A stretch of 64,000 nucleotides of DNA. It comes from PALSA-188 sp963720075. Its GTDB lineage: Bacteria; Acidobacteriota; Terriglobia; Terriglobales; Acidobacteriaceae. This document shows, in pieces, positions 27,779 through 36,826 of this stretch. The stretch covers positions 53,627 through 117,626 of the forward strand of contig CAVREG010000014.1 in the NCBI GenBank assembly GCA_963720075.1. The letters run 5' to 3'. The position numbers were made by a program, and so were the translations under genes. The notes beneath the pieces are model-generated. The model worked only from the letters and a program-made list of their open reading frames with translations. It was not told the origin of the DNA and ran no database searches. Within the stretch, counting starts at the first letter, position 1. The number at the start of each line of letters is the position of its first letter.

Positions 27779-29524
27779 CTAACTTCCCGCTGCAATTGGA
27801 AGTGGAGGGGAGGTTGCAAGCAGCTCCCTTAAAATGTCTGCGCCAATCTTATTCGGCGGATTCTGTCTTGCTTCAAAATTCGCGGGTTGCGATTCCAAAA
27901 GACTTGGTATGTCGGTGATTTGCGGCACTGTTTCCAGCAGATGTCCCACTCCGAATCTCTGAAATTGCTGCACATATCCGCAAAACGGATCTCGCAACCA
28001 ACCGCACAAGAATATGGGGATATCTCGCTCCGCGCATTCCGGAGCCACACTCGATTGCGCGGTAAGTGCAAAGCGAGTGTTTTGCCAAAGCTCTTGAGAT
28101 ATTGGGCCGCTAATGATTTCGATTTGCCGAGCCTTTTCGGACGGCAAATGCCGTCGCAGCAACTTGCGGTGATTCTTCACGGTCTCGAACGGGTGCAGTT
28201 TAAAAACCAGCTTAAGTCTACAGGTTTCCGATAGTGAACATAGTTGCGGCAACAATTCCCCATACACCTCATCCATGCGCCACGAGCTTACTTCGTAAGG
28301 TTCAGAAAAGAAAACGAGCCATGGTCTATCTTGCTCTGGCAATCGAAGGCTCCTCTGCCTGCCGGCCGGACGGACAGCAACGACCTTCTCTTGAGAGATC
28401 CCACATACCCGGGTCATATAATCGCGTTCCATTTCGCTTTTAGCCACATAAAAATCCGCGTCATGCGTGGTTGTCGCCATCATGGCGTCCAAGGCCCCAT
28501 GATGGCACGCCAGCGCCGGGACTCCCGCGTGTTTTGCCAGAAGAAGCGGAATCCTCGTGTAGGGGTTGTTGTGGTCAGCGCAAAAACATGCGCGGACGTT
28601 CTCCCATTCAAAGAGCCGCCTCCACGCATCTCGTATAGTGGTCCCCCACTGAATCAATGACGGAATTCGGTCGAACACGCCCACTGCCGCCGCAGACCTG
28701 TATTCTGGTGCGCTGGAAACAAGGCGCGTTTTCAACGTCGCCCATACATCCAATAACGAGGAGAGCTCGCGCAAATCTGGCGCATCGAAGAATGAATTCA
28801 GCGAAATCATTCGGACATTCTCTGGCAAATCCTGAACTTTTGCGCTATCTCGGGCGCATACCAACAAGAACGGCTCATCAGGGAGCAAAGCCGCAAAGGA
28901 AAGGGCCGTGCGTGAAACATTGATGTAAGCGCTGGGTAAAAGAATCGAGGGCTGAGTAGACCCCGAACCACGCCTCGCAAGTCGTCGCCGAATCGCGTGC
29001 TCTTTATCGAACTTATCCTGCGCAATCTGAAAGATTTGCGTGGAATTAAATTTCGAAGCAACCTCGGAATAGTGTCGCAATCGCCGGGTTACCCCGCGAA
29101 AAGAGCCCTCCAAGTTAATCAACCGCCCGCCGAGAATTCCGTGAAGCGCGGCAGATCTGTAGTCTGAGCGGCTCGAGCATACGTCGCAATCCTTACTTAT
29201 ATGCTTGGCGAGGCGCTGGATCAGAATAAGCTGCTGAAGCTGAGGCGCAATTTCCGGCGACAGCACACTCCACCAATCAATCCCCATGCGGTCTATCAGA
29301 TAATTCGCGCCCAGCTGCATCTGCGATCGAGTGCGGGAAAGATCTCCGTCCGCATCAGCGAAATCAGATAGCCCGATTACCGGACACCCAGCCTGCTGGC
29401 TCCAACCCTCATAAGTAGCGGATGGCGCCCGCCCCAGGTCAACCACCAGATCGTATCCCCCTCTACATACAGCCGAGGTCAACCCATCTTGAGGGTGAAG
29501 CACCAACACTTTCATCCCTGCCAT
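27779..29524 (-). CDS. Putative GT-B-like glycosyltransferase of the Pse operon
   Basis: A 581-residue soluble protein that I cannot assign to a named family. It opens with MKVLVLHPQDGLTSAVCRGG (a Rossmann-type start) and later has LVFFSEPYEVSSW, LKLVFKLHPFETVKNHR and FALTAQSSVAPECAERDIP. This resembles the C-terminal nucleotide-sugar half of GT-B enzymes and of surface-carbohydrate (sialyltransferase or capsule-like) proteins. Between pseI and the flippase, the natural guess is the transferase that adds the nonulosonic acid to its acceptor. Start is at 29524 or the ATG three codons later; the pseI stop is 9 bases upstream. Confidence 0.6.
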   Translation of the reverse strand: MAGMKVLVLHPQDGLTSAVCRGGYDLVVDLGRAPSATYEGWSQQAGCPVIGLSDFADADGDLSRTRSQMQLGANYLIDRMGIDWWSVLSPEIAPQLQQLILIQRLAKHISKDCDVCSSRSDYRSAALHGILGGRLINLEGSFRGVTRRLRHYSEVASKFNSTQIFQIAQDKFDKEHAIRRRLARRGSGSTQPSILLPSAYINVSRTALSFAALLPDEPFLLVCARDSAKVQDLPENVRMISLNSFFDAPDLRELSSLLDVWATLKTRLVSSAPEYRSAAAVGVFDRIPSLIQWGTTIRDAWRRLFEWENVRACFCADHNNPYTRIPLLLAKHAGVPALACHHGALDAMMATTTHDADFYVAKSEMERDYMTRVCGISQEKVVAVRPAGRQRSLRLPEQDRPWLVFFSEPYEVSSWRMDEVYGELLPQLCSLSETCRLKLVFKLHPFETVKNHRKLLRRHLPSEKARQIEIISGPISQELWQNTRFALTAQSSVAPECAERDIPIFLCGWLRDPFCGYVQQFQRFGVGHLLETVPQITDIPSLLESQPANFEARQNPPNKIGADILRELLATSPPLPIAAGS

Positions 29525-29533
29525 ATGTGTCTT

Positions 29534-30592
29534 CTATTTGTTATCAACTAAGTCCCAACTCAACGGCGTGCCCCGATCAATATTATTGGCGGCCCGCTTG
29601 CCAAGAATCTCGGGAAGATGACGCGTGTGCAACCCATGTCCTGGGCGAATCGAGCGAACATTCTCACACGTAAACGCTTCTCCAGGTTTCACATCCCGAA
29701 CCACAAACAGAGAACGGCGGAAGACGCGACTGCTTTCTTCGGAGGGGGTGGGCCCGAAATGTACGTTTCCCAAAGCTTTTTCTGCAATTCTCACCGCTTT
29801 CACCATTTCCGCAAACTCATTTGGCTCAAGAGAAAATGCGCTGTCAGGCCCCTTCTCGCTTCGCGATAAGGTAAGGTGCTTCTCAATAATGCACGCCCCA
29901 ACCGCTATAGCGGCAACTGGCACCGCAATGCCGAGGGTGTGATCAGATAGACCCACGGGAACCTCATATCGGCGAACCAACTCGGGAATCGTTCTCAAAT
30001 TCATTTCCTCTGGAGAAGCTGGATAAGCACTGCTGCATTTCAGCAGTGCAATCTGCGTGGCTCCTTCCTTCTTTGCCACAGCCACGGCCTCGTCAATTTC
30101 TTCGACACTAGCCATGCCGGTCGAAATGATAAGCGGCTTGCCGGTCTCTGCGATCTTCTTGATTAGCGGAAAATCCACCAGTTCGGGAGACGCCAACTTG
30201 TAAGCTGGAACATTCATCTTTTCAAGAAAATCTACAGCAGTCGGGTCAAAAGGTGAAGAAAACAGATCAATCCCCAGATCATTAGCGACGCGTTTCAGCT
30301 TGGGCTGCCACTCCCATGGCGTGTAGGCCTCACCGTAAAGTCCATAAAGAGTGCGACCGTCCCACAGTGTCCCACCGCCAATGCGAAAATATTCGCGATT
30401 GCTTTGAATAGTTATAGTGTCGGGAGTATAGGTTTGCAGTTTCACCGCGTCCGCGCCGGCGTTTTTAGCGGCTTCGATAATGCGCACCGCCTGGTCGAAA
30501 TCCTGGCCATGATTTGCCGAGAGTTCGGCAATGATGTAAGCGGAATTGCCAGGTCCAATTTCTCGCGCGCCAATGTTGAAGGTTGACATCAT
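29534..30592 (-). CDS. pseI: Pseudaminic acid synthase
   Basis: Condenses phosphoenolpyruvate with 2,4-diacetamido-2,4,6-trideoxy-L-altrose to give pseudaminic acid. The 352-residue protein has the NeuB TIM-barrel (AYIIAELSANHGQDFDQAV at the start, ADAVKLQTYTPDT, LISTGMASVEEI, KCSSAYPA, GLSDHTLG, EKHLTLSRSEKGPD). A C-terminal SAF/antifreeze-like domain reads RRSLFVVRDVKPGEAFT and SIRPGHGL. The motifs fit PseI better than sialic acid or legionaminic acid synthases. Its ATG overlaps the WbqC gene stop by four bases. Confidence 0.94.
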   Translation of the reverse strand: MMSTFNIGAREIGPGNSAYIIAELSANHGQDFDQAVRIIEAAKNAGADAVKLQTYTPDTITIQSNREYFRIGGGTLWDGRTLYGLYGEAYTPWEWQPKLKRVANDLGIDLFSSPFDPTAVDFLEKMNVPAYKLASPELVDFPLIKKIAETGKPLIISTGMASVEEIDEAVAVAKKEGATQIALLKCSSAYPASPEEMNLRTIPELVRRYEVPVGLSDHTLGIAVPVAAIAVGACIIEKHLTLSRSEKGPDSAFSLEPNEFAEMVKAVRIAEKALGNVHFGPTPSEESSRVFRRSLFVVRDVKPGEAFTCENVRSIRPGHGLHTRHLPEILGKRAANNIDRGTPLSWDLVDNK

Positions 30593-31341
30593 TCTATCTG
30601 GGCGTGCTTGAGCGCGTGAGCCGCGACTTCAGACGGTAGGAATGACGGCCGCCGTCCGCTTCGAATAATCTCAAGCGATCGCTCGCCCTCGTTAAACAGA
30701 AGATCAAGAACGGACGCGTACGCGACGAATGGGGGAAATCGCTGCCGGTACTCCGGGTGCTGATAGTGTTGGAAAACCACATCAATACCCTGACCCGACA
30801 TCGCATCTTGCTCTTCAAGTAAGTAAGCCGCCGACCCCAATGGAGAAACGTATTGTTCGGCGCCAAGCGACTTGCAAATATTGACTAACAACTCCGTCCG
30901 TTTCCCAGCTTGCTTAAGTTTCGAGGAAACCGTCACTGGTGTCTTGATTCCAAGCATGCTAGTGAACCATTCGATTAGACGGATGTTCAAGTCGGCCAGT
31001 AGCGTGCCATCCGGGCATTCCAATTGTAAGTTTAGTTTTTCGAAATAAGCGTCGAAAAACGGCGCGCGGCGATAATTCAGCTCGATGGCCCTGCAATGAT
31101 CTCGCCAAAAGTCTCTGTCCCGGACCTCGACATCTCTGATTAATTGGCGCAACCGCCCGCGAAATATCACTGGAACGGTCAGCCACTGCAAACCAGTAGG
31201 TGTCTTAATCCGATTACGCTGCTGCCATGATTGTTTCTCGAACTGCACATCATCCAGCAGTACGAAGACTTCGACCTGATCAATCAGATCGAAATATCCC
31301 ATCCATGGGAGATATGTTGGCTGTGAAATCGCGATTTTCAC
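30589..31341 (-). CDS. WbqC-like protein
   Basis: A 250-residue protein of the WbqC family, beginning VKIAISQPTYLPWMGYFDLI followed by FVLLDDVQFEKQSWQQRN and LTVPV. I chose GTG at 31341 because it overlaps the preceding stop (GTGA) and starts exactly at the family N-terminus. WbqC-like proteins recur in O-antigen and nonulosonate loci. Their biochemical role is not settled; an acyl or amino transfer step on the sugar is one proposal. Conserved in this operon between the PseG fusion and pseI. Confidence 0.88.
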   Translation of the reverse strand: MKIAISQPTYLPWMGYFDLIDQVEVFVLLDDVQFEKQSWQQRNRIKTPTGLQWLTVPVIFRGRLRQLIRDVEVRDRDFWRDHCRAIELNYRRAPFFDAYFEKLNLQLECPDGTLLADLNIRLIEWFTSMLGIKTPVTVSSKLKQAGKRTELLVNICKSLGAEQYVSPLGSAAYLLEEQDAMSGQGIDVVFQHYQHPEYRQRFPPFVAYASVLDLLFNEGERSLEIIRSGRRPSFLPSEVAAHALKHAQIE

Positions 31342-32852
31342 TTCCGCGAATCCAGTGGCATCGAAATCGCAAAACTCTCCGCCGTTTTCTGAAATCCGAG
31401 GGATTCCCATAAAGCAACCGCAGCCTTGTTACCCTGAACCACCTCTAAGCGAATTTTTGATGGAGACAGTTGCGACATTTCTTTAATGGCCAGCTGCGCA
31501 CATTCCCGGGCCACTCCCTTCCGGCGTCCCTCGGGCAGGACGTACAACTCCCAAATGACACCGGTTCTTCTGGGCAGGAAGCGATGGTTTTCCACTCCAA
31601 ACAGAATGAATCCAACACGTTGATTATCCTTAACTATCCAGCGGAGCGAGTGGTCCGCACATTTTTGAATGTTTTCGAAGTACGAGTCCTTCCAATCCGC
31701 ATGTGGCGTGAAGGCAGGGTTCAACTCACGAAAGTGCCGCAATGCCATCTGCAAAAACTCGTCGCGCTCGGACGAAACAATCGGTTCTATTTTAAGCGAT
31801 CCAATCGTCGGTGTCGGCCCCCCAAGCAGTCCAACCACTCGACTGGCCCCATTACCGTCCACTAATTTTCTTCCCATCTCCGCCATGGAACACCTGGGCT
31901 GCGCAGATGAAACCAAGCCTTGCATTGCCGACTGAAGCACCGTCTCGTTGAAATCTTCGACTGGCCCCAAATCGAGTATGGCCCCAGCAGTAGTAAGCTT
32001 CCCGTTAATTTTTCGTTGTATATCGGACCGGGAGTAACTGGCGCTGGCGCAACCCATATATAAAGCCTCCCAAAGCGTGCCTCCGCCGCATATAACCGCC
32101 AGATCACATTCTGCCATTGCCGCCGCCATGTCACGCACATCAGTCAACAATTGAACTCGTGGTCCAAGCTCCTTCGCCGCGCGCTGCAAGTCTGCAATGC
32201 AAGGATTGCTGCCTCCGACAATAACCTTCACCTGGAGGCTGGGGTTGTGGATCTTTGCAGATGCTCTGACCACCTTCAGCGTCAAAGCATCCGGATCGGT
32301 CCCCCCCATCGCGACTAGAACGCTGTGTAAAGTGATTGAGCTATTTCGAGTCCACTCGCGCCAACCCTCGAATTCCCGCCTCAGCAGTACGTAACTACTT
32401 CCGAGTAACATCTTGGTCTCGGGTTCACGCGCTGCATACATCTCTTCACACGCTGTTATGTTCTGGTTGAGAATTATGTCCGCACAATATGGACCGCTTT
32501 CGCCGTTATCGTCCACTAGCAGCAACTTAAGCCCAGCTTGTTTGATGGCGCACTGATATGCGCTCCTGAACTGGTAGCCATCTATGACGATCCATTCCGC
32601 TGCCCGCGCACGTGCAATTTGCACCAACTGACTCGCATCCTGCTCGCTGCCGGGCGAAGCTTCCAGATTAAACAGCTCAACATGTTCCGACCGAAGATAT
32701 TCATCAAGCGGCGGCGTTGACTGCGCCATGGCAAAGATGGCGTCCCCACCCCGGTCCTGCCAGGCCTGGGCCAGTGCCAGGCAACGAATCACGTGTCCCG
32801 TGCCTATAGCTACATTGGCATCGGCGCGAATGATGAGAGTGCGGGATGACAT
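31338..32852 (-). CDS. pseG: Fusion of PseG-type UDP-sugar hydrolase with a GNAT acetyltransferase
   Basis: About 504 residues. The N-terminal part (about 1-345) is PseG: LIIRADANVAIGTGHVIRCL at the start, a DGYQF loop, LLVDDNGESGPYCADIILNQ and VICGGGTLWEALYMG. PseG removes UDP from UDP-2,4-diacetamido-2,4,6-trideoxy-L-altropyranose. The C-terminal 150 residues form a GNAT domain (VIWELYVLPEGRRKGVAREC acetyl-CoA loop, VQGNKAAVALWESLGFQ). This supplies the PseH-type N4-acetylation that otherwise has no gene here, though PseH acts before PseG. ATG 32852 gives the clean PseG start, 19 bases after the cytidylyltransferase gene. Confidence 0.88.
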   Translation of the reverse strand: MSSRTLIIRADANVAIGTGHVIRCLALAQAWQDRGGDAIFAMAQSTPPLDEYLRSEHVELFNLEASPGSEQDASQLVQIARARAAEWIVIDGYQFRSAYQCAIKQAGLKLLLVDDNGESGPYCADIILNQNITACEEMYAAREPETKMLLGSSYVLLRREFEGWREWTRNSSITLHSVLVAMGGTDPDALTLKVVRASAKIHNPSLQVKVIVGGSNPCIADLQRAAKELGPRVQLLTDVRDMAAAMAECDLAVICGGGTLWEALYMGCASASYSRSDIQRKINGKLTTAGAILDLGPVEDFNETVLQSAMQGLVSSAQPRCSMAEMGRKLVDGNGASRVVGLLGGPTPTIGSLKIEPIVSSERDEFLQMALRHFRELNPAFTPHADWKDSYFENIQKCADHSLRWIVKDNQRVGFILFGVENHRFLPRRTGVIWELYVLPEGRRKGVARECAQLAIKEMSQLSPSKIRLEVVQGNKAAVALWESLGFQKTAESFAISMPLDSRK

Positions 32853-32871
32853 CTCTTTCACTGCGATGATT

Positions 32872-33597
32872 TCACTGCAACAACTTCTGGCGTACATTGC
32901 AATTTAACTCGGCAATTTGTGGCTCGCGCTCCATTAATGCAATCACATCACGCCACGTAAAGTTGTCTTGATTGCCCAATCTGTCATAAATCGCCCGCAA
33001 CGATTGCAGGTCCTCGGCGGTATCCAGTGTCCACCGGTATCGGCTGTAGTCCGCCGTCCCAACCACAGATTCGATCCGAAAAAGTTTTGGATGCTCATAC
33101 AAATAAGGTGTCACATGTTCTCGCTCATATGGATGTTTCGCGTTTTGCCACGCTGATTTCAGAGCGGCTATAGTGAATACTTCCGCATCTAATCCGCGCG
33201 GATACGTCCGCTCAATCGCATTGCTGGCGTAGTCGGCATTTCGGTCTTGAAACTGTCTGATGGTTCCGTCCACAAGACTTGGATCTATTAACGGGCAATC
33301 CGAAGTAATACGAACCACAACGTCGGCGGCAAGTGCGAGCGCACTTTGATAATAGCGGTCCAAAACATCCGCTTCAGACCCGCGGAACCAAGCCACACCA
33401 AGCCTTTCACATTCCGCAAGGATAACGTCGTCGGAGGTGTTATCAGTCGTCGCGATGACGATGTTATCAACCATTTCAGCTCGACGCAGCCGGCACACAA
33501 CGCGGGCAAGAACGCATTCTCCCCCCAGGTCCATCAACACCTTGCCAGGCAGCCGCGTGGATCCCATACGCGCCTGAACTATCGTGATAATCTTCAT
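32872..33597 (-). CDS. spsF: Cytidylyltransferase of SpsF type (CMP-nonulosonate synthase candidate)
   Basis: A 241-residue nucleotidyltransferase with the SpsF opening ITIVQARMGSTRLPGKVLMD, the motifs LARVVCRLRRAEMVDNIVIA, VVVRITSDCPLIDPSLVDG and YERTYPRG-like SNAIERTYPRGLDAEVF. In this setting it should activate the nine-carbon sugar with CTP (the PseF step). The sequence is of the SpsF type rather than the NeuA-like PseF of Campylobacter, so the substrate is inferred from context. Its ATG overlaps the methylase stop by four bases. Confidence 0.85.
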   Translation of the reverse strand: MKIITIVQARMGSTRLPGKVLMDLGGECVLARVVCRLRRAEMVDNIVIATTDNTSDDVILAECERLGVAWFRGSEADVLDRYYQSALALAADVVVRITSDCPLIDPSLVDGTIRQFQDRNADYASNAIERTYPRGLDAEVFTIAALKSAWQNAKHPYEREHVTPYLYEHPKLFRIESVVGTADYSRYRWTLDTAEDLQSLRAIYDRLGNQDNFTWRDVIALMEREPQIAELNCNVRQKLLQ

Positions 33598-34262
33598 CGG
33601 TGGGAGGAAGTACTAATTCTATTTTCACGCTTTTTTCGCAATAGAAACATCCGGTCCTCGTTATCGTCGTCGAGGTAGCATAAGCGTTCGCAGCGCGACA
33701 GTTCGAGATCACCAAAGCGATCAAGGTAAAGCTTCGCGTAATCCATTTTCCAAAGCAGATGGTCCTGACCCCGATACTGCACTTCTGCCGTTTCAGGCGC
33801 GTAGTACTCCAGTCCCCAAATGTAATCTCTAGTGCAACGATGTATTTCTGACATCGCGGAGAGAAGCTCTGGCGGCGCAATGTGGATGAGAACCCCGGAA
33901 GTGAAAATGACGTCAAAGTAGCCATCCGCGAAGGGAATTTCCAAAGCGGAAGCCTCTACCAGGCGCGCATTCTCAACTTGCCCTCTTGCTCGAATCAAGG
34001 CGTCGTGTTGAAGCTCGATCCCGTAGAGTTCCGAGTAACCCATCTCATTCAGCAATAAGAGCTGATTGCCGATGTTGCAACCCACTTCCAGAATTCGCGC
34101 GCTCAAGGGGACAACATTCAGAAACCTCTCATTGAGTTGGCTTCTGGTCACACCATAGTTTTTCTCGTAGAGGCCGTCGAGCTCTGCCAGGGTCAGAGAA
34201 TTTCTTGTGGTGTATTCGCGGCCAAACGTTCCCCTCCACTCGCCAACCTGGAGAGTTCTCAT
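33594..34262 (-). CDS. Pseudaminic-acid-biosynthesis-associated methyltransferase
   Basis: A 222-residue class I SAM methyltransferase. Residues about 1-40 (EWRGTFGREYTTRNSLTLAE, NYGVTRSQLNERFL) match the N-terminal signature of the methylase family associated with pseudaminic acid loci. SAM motif I is ILEVGCNIGNQLLLL (about 56) and motif IV FDVIFTSGVLIHI. ATG 34262 follows GGAGG. It would methylate an intermediate or the finished sugar; the acceptor position is unknown. It lies between pseC and the cytidylyltransferase gene with tight spacing. Confidence 0.87.
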   Translation of the reverse strand: MRTLQVGEWRGTFGREYTTRNSLTLAELDGLYEKNYGVTRSQLNERFLNVVPLSARILEVGCNIGNQLLLLNEMGYSELYGIELQHDALIRARGQVENARLVEASALEIPFADGYFDVIFTSGVLIHIAPPELLSAMSEIHRCTRDYIWGLEYYAPETAEVQYRGQDHLLWKMDYAKLYLDRFGDLELSRCERLCYLDDDNEDRMFLLRKKRENRISTSSHR

Positions 34263-34268
34263 GAAAAA

Positions 34269-35486
34269 TTACCTCCGCATCGCAAAGTGATTCATTACTT
34301 TGCTGACGGCATTAACCACATCCTCCACATCCCCATCGCTCATGCCATGAAACATAGGCAAACTGATCAACCGCTCATAAGCGTCTTCGGCTATGGGGTA
34401 TGCCCCATCCTTATATCCAAAGCGATCCCGATAATACGGATGGCGGTGAACCGGAATATAATGGACATTCACTCCAATATTTTCAGCGCGTAATGCCCGA
34501 AATACATCGCCTCGTCCCGCTCTTAAACGTTCCAATTGCAAACGCAGCGGATATAAATGCCACGCAGGTCTGATTCCATCGAGCACTTGCGGAATTAGCA
34601 CGCCGGGCATATCCGAAAATTCAGCGTTGTAACGAGCCGCAATTTCTCGCCGTCTCGCAAGATTCGACTCCAGTTTTTGAAGTTGTTGAATTCCCAGTGC
34701 GCACGCGATATCAGTGAGGCGATAGTTGAATCCCAGCAACACCATCTCATAAAACCACTCGCCACTCGCTTGCCTCTGCCGCGCCTCGCTGCTAATCCCA
34801 TGATTACGGAACCGGCGAAGAGTTTCAGCGTATTTAGGATTATCAGTCGTGACCATTCCGCCCTCACCGGTCGTCAAATGCTTCACCGGATGAAAGCTGA
34901 AAACCGTCATGTGAGAAATACTCCCCACTTTACGTCCGTGATACTCCCCGCCCAACGCGTGACAAGCATCCTCGATAACGACTAGGCCGTGCTTCTCGGC
35001 GAGTTGCGCGATTGCATCCAAGTCCGCAGGATGACCGCCATAATCCACCGGCAGAATTGCCTTCGTTCGCGGTGTAATCCGGCGCGCGCACTCCAGTAGA
35101 TCAAGGTTGAGCGCATCGTGCGACACGTCCGCGAACACCGGCGTCGCCCCCTGATACAAGACGCAATTCGCCGTTGCCGCGAAGGTCATCGGCGAGGTGA
35201 TTGCCTCGTCGCCGGGCTTGAGGCCCGAAGCGAAAGCCGCGCCATGCAGTGCCGCCGTGCCTGAGCTGAAGCTGATGGCGTATTTCGCGCCGACCCACGC
35301 AGCAAATGCTTCTTCAAATTCCGCAACCTTGGGTCCCGTGGTCAACCAATCCGATCGCAGAACCTCTGTCACCGCTTGAATGTCGGATTCATCAATCGCT
35401 TGGCGTCCATAAGGCAGCAACGTTTTGCGGACCGGCGTTCCCCCATTGATCGCCAGCATCTCTTTCTCTGCGGAAATCAAGCTCAT
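34269..35486 (-). CDS. pseC: UDP-4-amino-4,6-dideoxy-sugar aminotransferase
   Basis: PLP-dependent DegT/DnrJ/EryC1-family aminotransferase, 405 residues. It should convert the 4-keto product of PseB to the 4-amino sugar using glutamate. Key blocks: DWLTTGPKVAEFEEAFAAWV, SFSSGTAALHGAA, VIEDACHALGGEYHGRKVGS (Asp for PLP pyridine), and FSFHPVKHLTTGEGGMV, which holds the Schiff-base Lys. Its ATG overlaps the pseB stop (ATGA). Family and position support PseC over other members. Confidence 0.93.
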   Translation of the reverse strand: MSLISAEKEMLAINGGTPVRKTLLPYGRQAIDESDIQAVTEVLRSDWLTTGPKVAEFEEAFAAWVGAKYAISFSSGTAALHGAAFASGLKPGDEAITSPMTFAATANCVLYQGATPVFADVSHDALNLDLLECARRITPRTKAILPVDYGGHPADLDAIAQLAEKHGLVVIEDACHALGGEYHGRKVGSISHMTVFSFHPVKHLTTGEGGMVTTDNPKYAETLRRFRNHGISSEARQRQASGEWFYEMVLLGFNYRLTDIACALGIQQLQKLESNLARRREIAARYNAEFSDMPGVLIPQVLDGIRPAWHLYPLRLQLERLRAGRGDVFRALRAENIGVNVHYIPVHRHPYYRDRFGYKDGAYPIAEDAYERLISLPMFHGMSDGDVEDVVNAVSKVMNHFAMRR

Positions 35487-36520
35487 GAGACCTTTGATTG
35501 GCCGGCAATCAAGGTTAAGGTCCGGTCGGAAGCACTCTCTTCTCCGTCACTTCCTTCGATCAGCGCGAAAAGCTGATCAGGCGTCAGCCATTGCGGGTTG
35601 CTGTCGCTGCTGTAGCGAAATCCCTCAGGAAGCGGCCGGCCCTGCTTCCAGTTACCCTTCTGCCACCAGGAGTGCGTGGGTTGCACGACATACATGTCAT
35701 CCGTCTCCACTGCATTTCGCGCTTCATCCTCTGACAACAAAACTTCGTGGAGTTTCTCTCCAGGGCGAATTCCAATGCACTCCACTTCGCATCCCGGAGC
35801 AATCGCCTCCGCCATGTCAATTAATTTCATGCTGGGGATCTTGGGCACGAAAATTTCGCCGCCGCGCATTTGTTCAACGCACCGAACCACAAACCTCACT
35901 CCCCTCTCCAACGTAATCCAAAAGCGAGTCATGCGTGGATCGGTTACGGTAACCCTGCCCCTCTTTCGTTGCTCCAGAAACATCGGAATGACGCTGCCAC
36001 GGCTGCCTACAACGTTGCCGTAACGGGCGCAACTAAAACGAGTGTCCTTGGCGCCCGCATAAGCGTTCGCCTGCACAAACACTTTCTCGGCGCACAGTTT
36101 ACTCGCGCCATACAAATTCACGGGGTTCACCGCCTTGTCGGTGCTTAGAGCTAATATCCGCCGGACGCCCTGATTGATTGCGGCGTCAATCACATTCTTC
36201 CCGCCAATCACATTAGTTTGAATCGCTTCGAATGGATTGTATTCGCATGCTGGAACCTGCTTGAGTGCCGCGGCATGCACCACCACCGTTACGCCAGAAA
36301 AAGCACGCTCCAGCCGCTGCGCATCACGAACGTCGCCGATAAAATACCGCAGGCTGGGATGGTTAAAACCCGCCGCTCGCATATCATGCTGTTTAAGCTC
36401 ATCGCGGCTGAAAATAATGAGCTTCCGCGGATGATACTCGGCTAGCATCAACTCGCAGAACTTCTTGCCGAATGAGCCAGTGCCCCCCGTGACCAGCACA
36501 ATCTGTTCCGACCATTTCAT
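35483..36520 (-). CDS. pseB: UDP-N-acetylglucosamine 4,6-dehydratase (inverting)
   Basis: First enzyme of pseudaminic acid synthesis: UDP-GlcNAc to the 4-keto-6-deoxy-L-arabino sugar with NADP. The 345-residue SDR protein has ILVTGG-type motif IVLVTGGTGSFGKKFCELML, FSRDELKQHDM, GDVRD, HAAALKQVPACEYNPFEAIQ (family hallmark), ALSTDKAVNPVNLYGASK with YxxxK, and VPKIPSMKLIDMAEA. I placed the start at 36520, behind AGAGG; the frame extends to 36637 without support. It is the first gene of the ten-gene operon. Confidence 0.95.
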   Translation of the reverse strand: MKWSEQIVLVTGGTGSFGKKFCELMLAEYHPRKLIIFSRDELKQHDMRAAGFNHPSLRYFIGDVRDAQRLERAFSGVTVVVHAAALKQVPACEYNPFEAIQTNVIGGKNVIDAAINQGVRRILALSTDKAVNPVNLYGASKLCAEKVFVQANAYAGAKDTRFSCARYGNVVGSRGSVIPMFLEQRKRGRVTVTDPRMTRFWITLERGVRFVVRCVEQMRGGEIFVPKIPSMKLIDMAEAIAPGCEVECIGIRPGEKLHEVLLSEDEARNAVETDDMYVVQPTHSWWQKGNWKQGRPLPEGFRYSSDSNPQWLTPDQLFALIEGSDGEESASDRTLTLIAGQSKVS

Positions 36521-36826
36521 TGCTAACCTCTGAACTGGAATGTTTGAAAGACGGCCACTGGCGCTCGCTCGTGGTCCTCGAAGGACGGCACACCCGTATT
36601 CCGACTGGTAGTATAGCGGACAGATCGCGCTATGCATCTCGCTTTTCGGCGAACTACTAAATTTCCCTCTATTTACTGCCTCGCTACGGTGCTAGAATGT
36701 GCGCAACTTGTTCTGCCTGTGAATGGTCATGCGCCGCAGCGTCCCCGAAAAGCTGAGGAAGAATCCGAACATCTTGAGTTTGAGTATATTCACTCACAGC
36801 CACAGGCCGTTTTCTGAGGAGCGCGA
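36521..36826. other. Divergent promoter region between pseB operon and EPS operon
   Basis: A 306-bp spacer with no gene. It must hold the promoters of both divergent surface-sugar operons. I do not see a JUMPstart/ops element, a long palindrome or a clear sigma-70 pair that I would defend. Confidence 0.5.

Noticed and set aside
36521..36826. JUMPstart/ops element upstream of polysaccharide genes
   Set aside because: No match to the ops core was seen between the two divergent operons.
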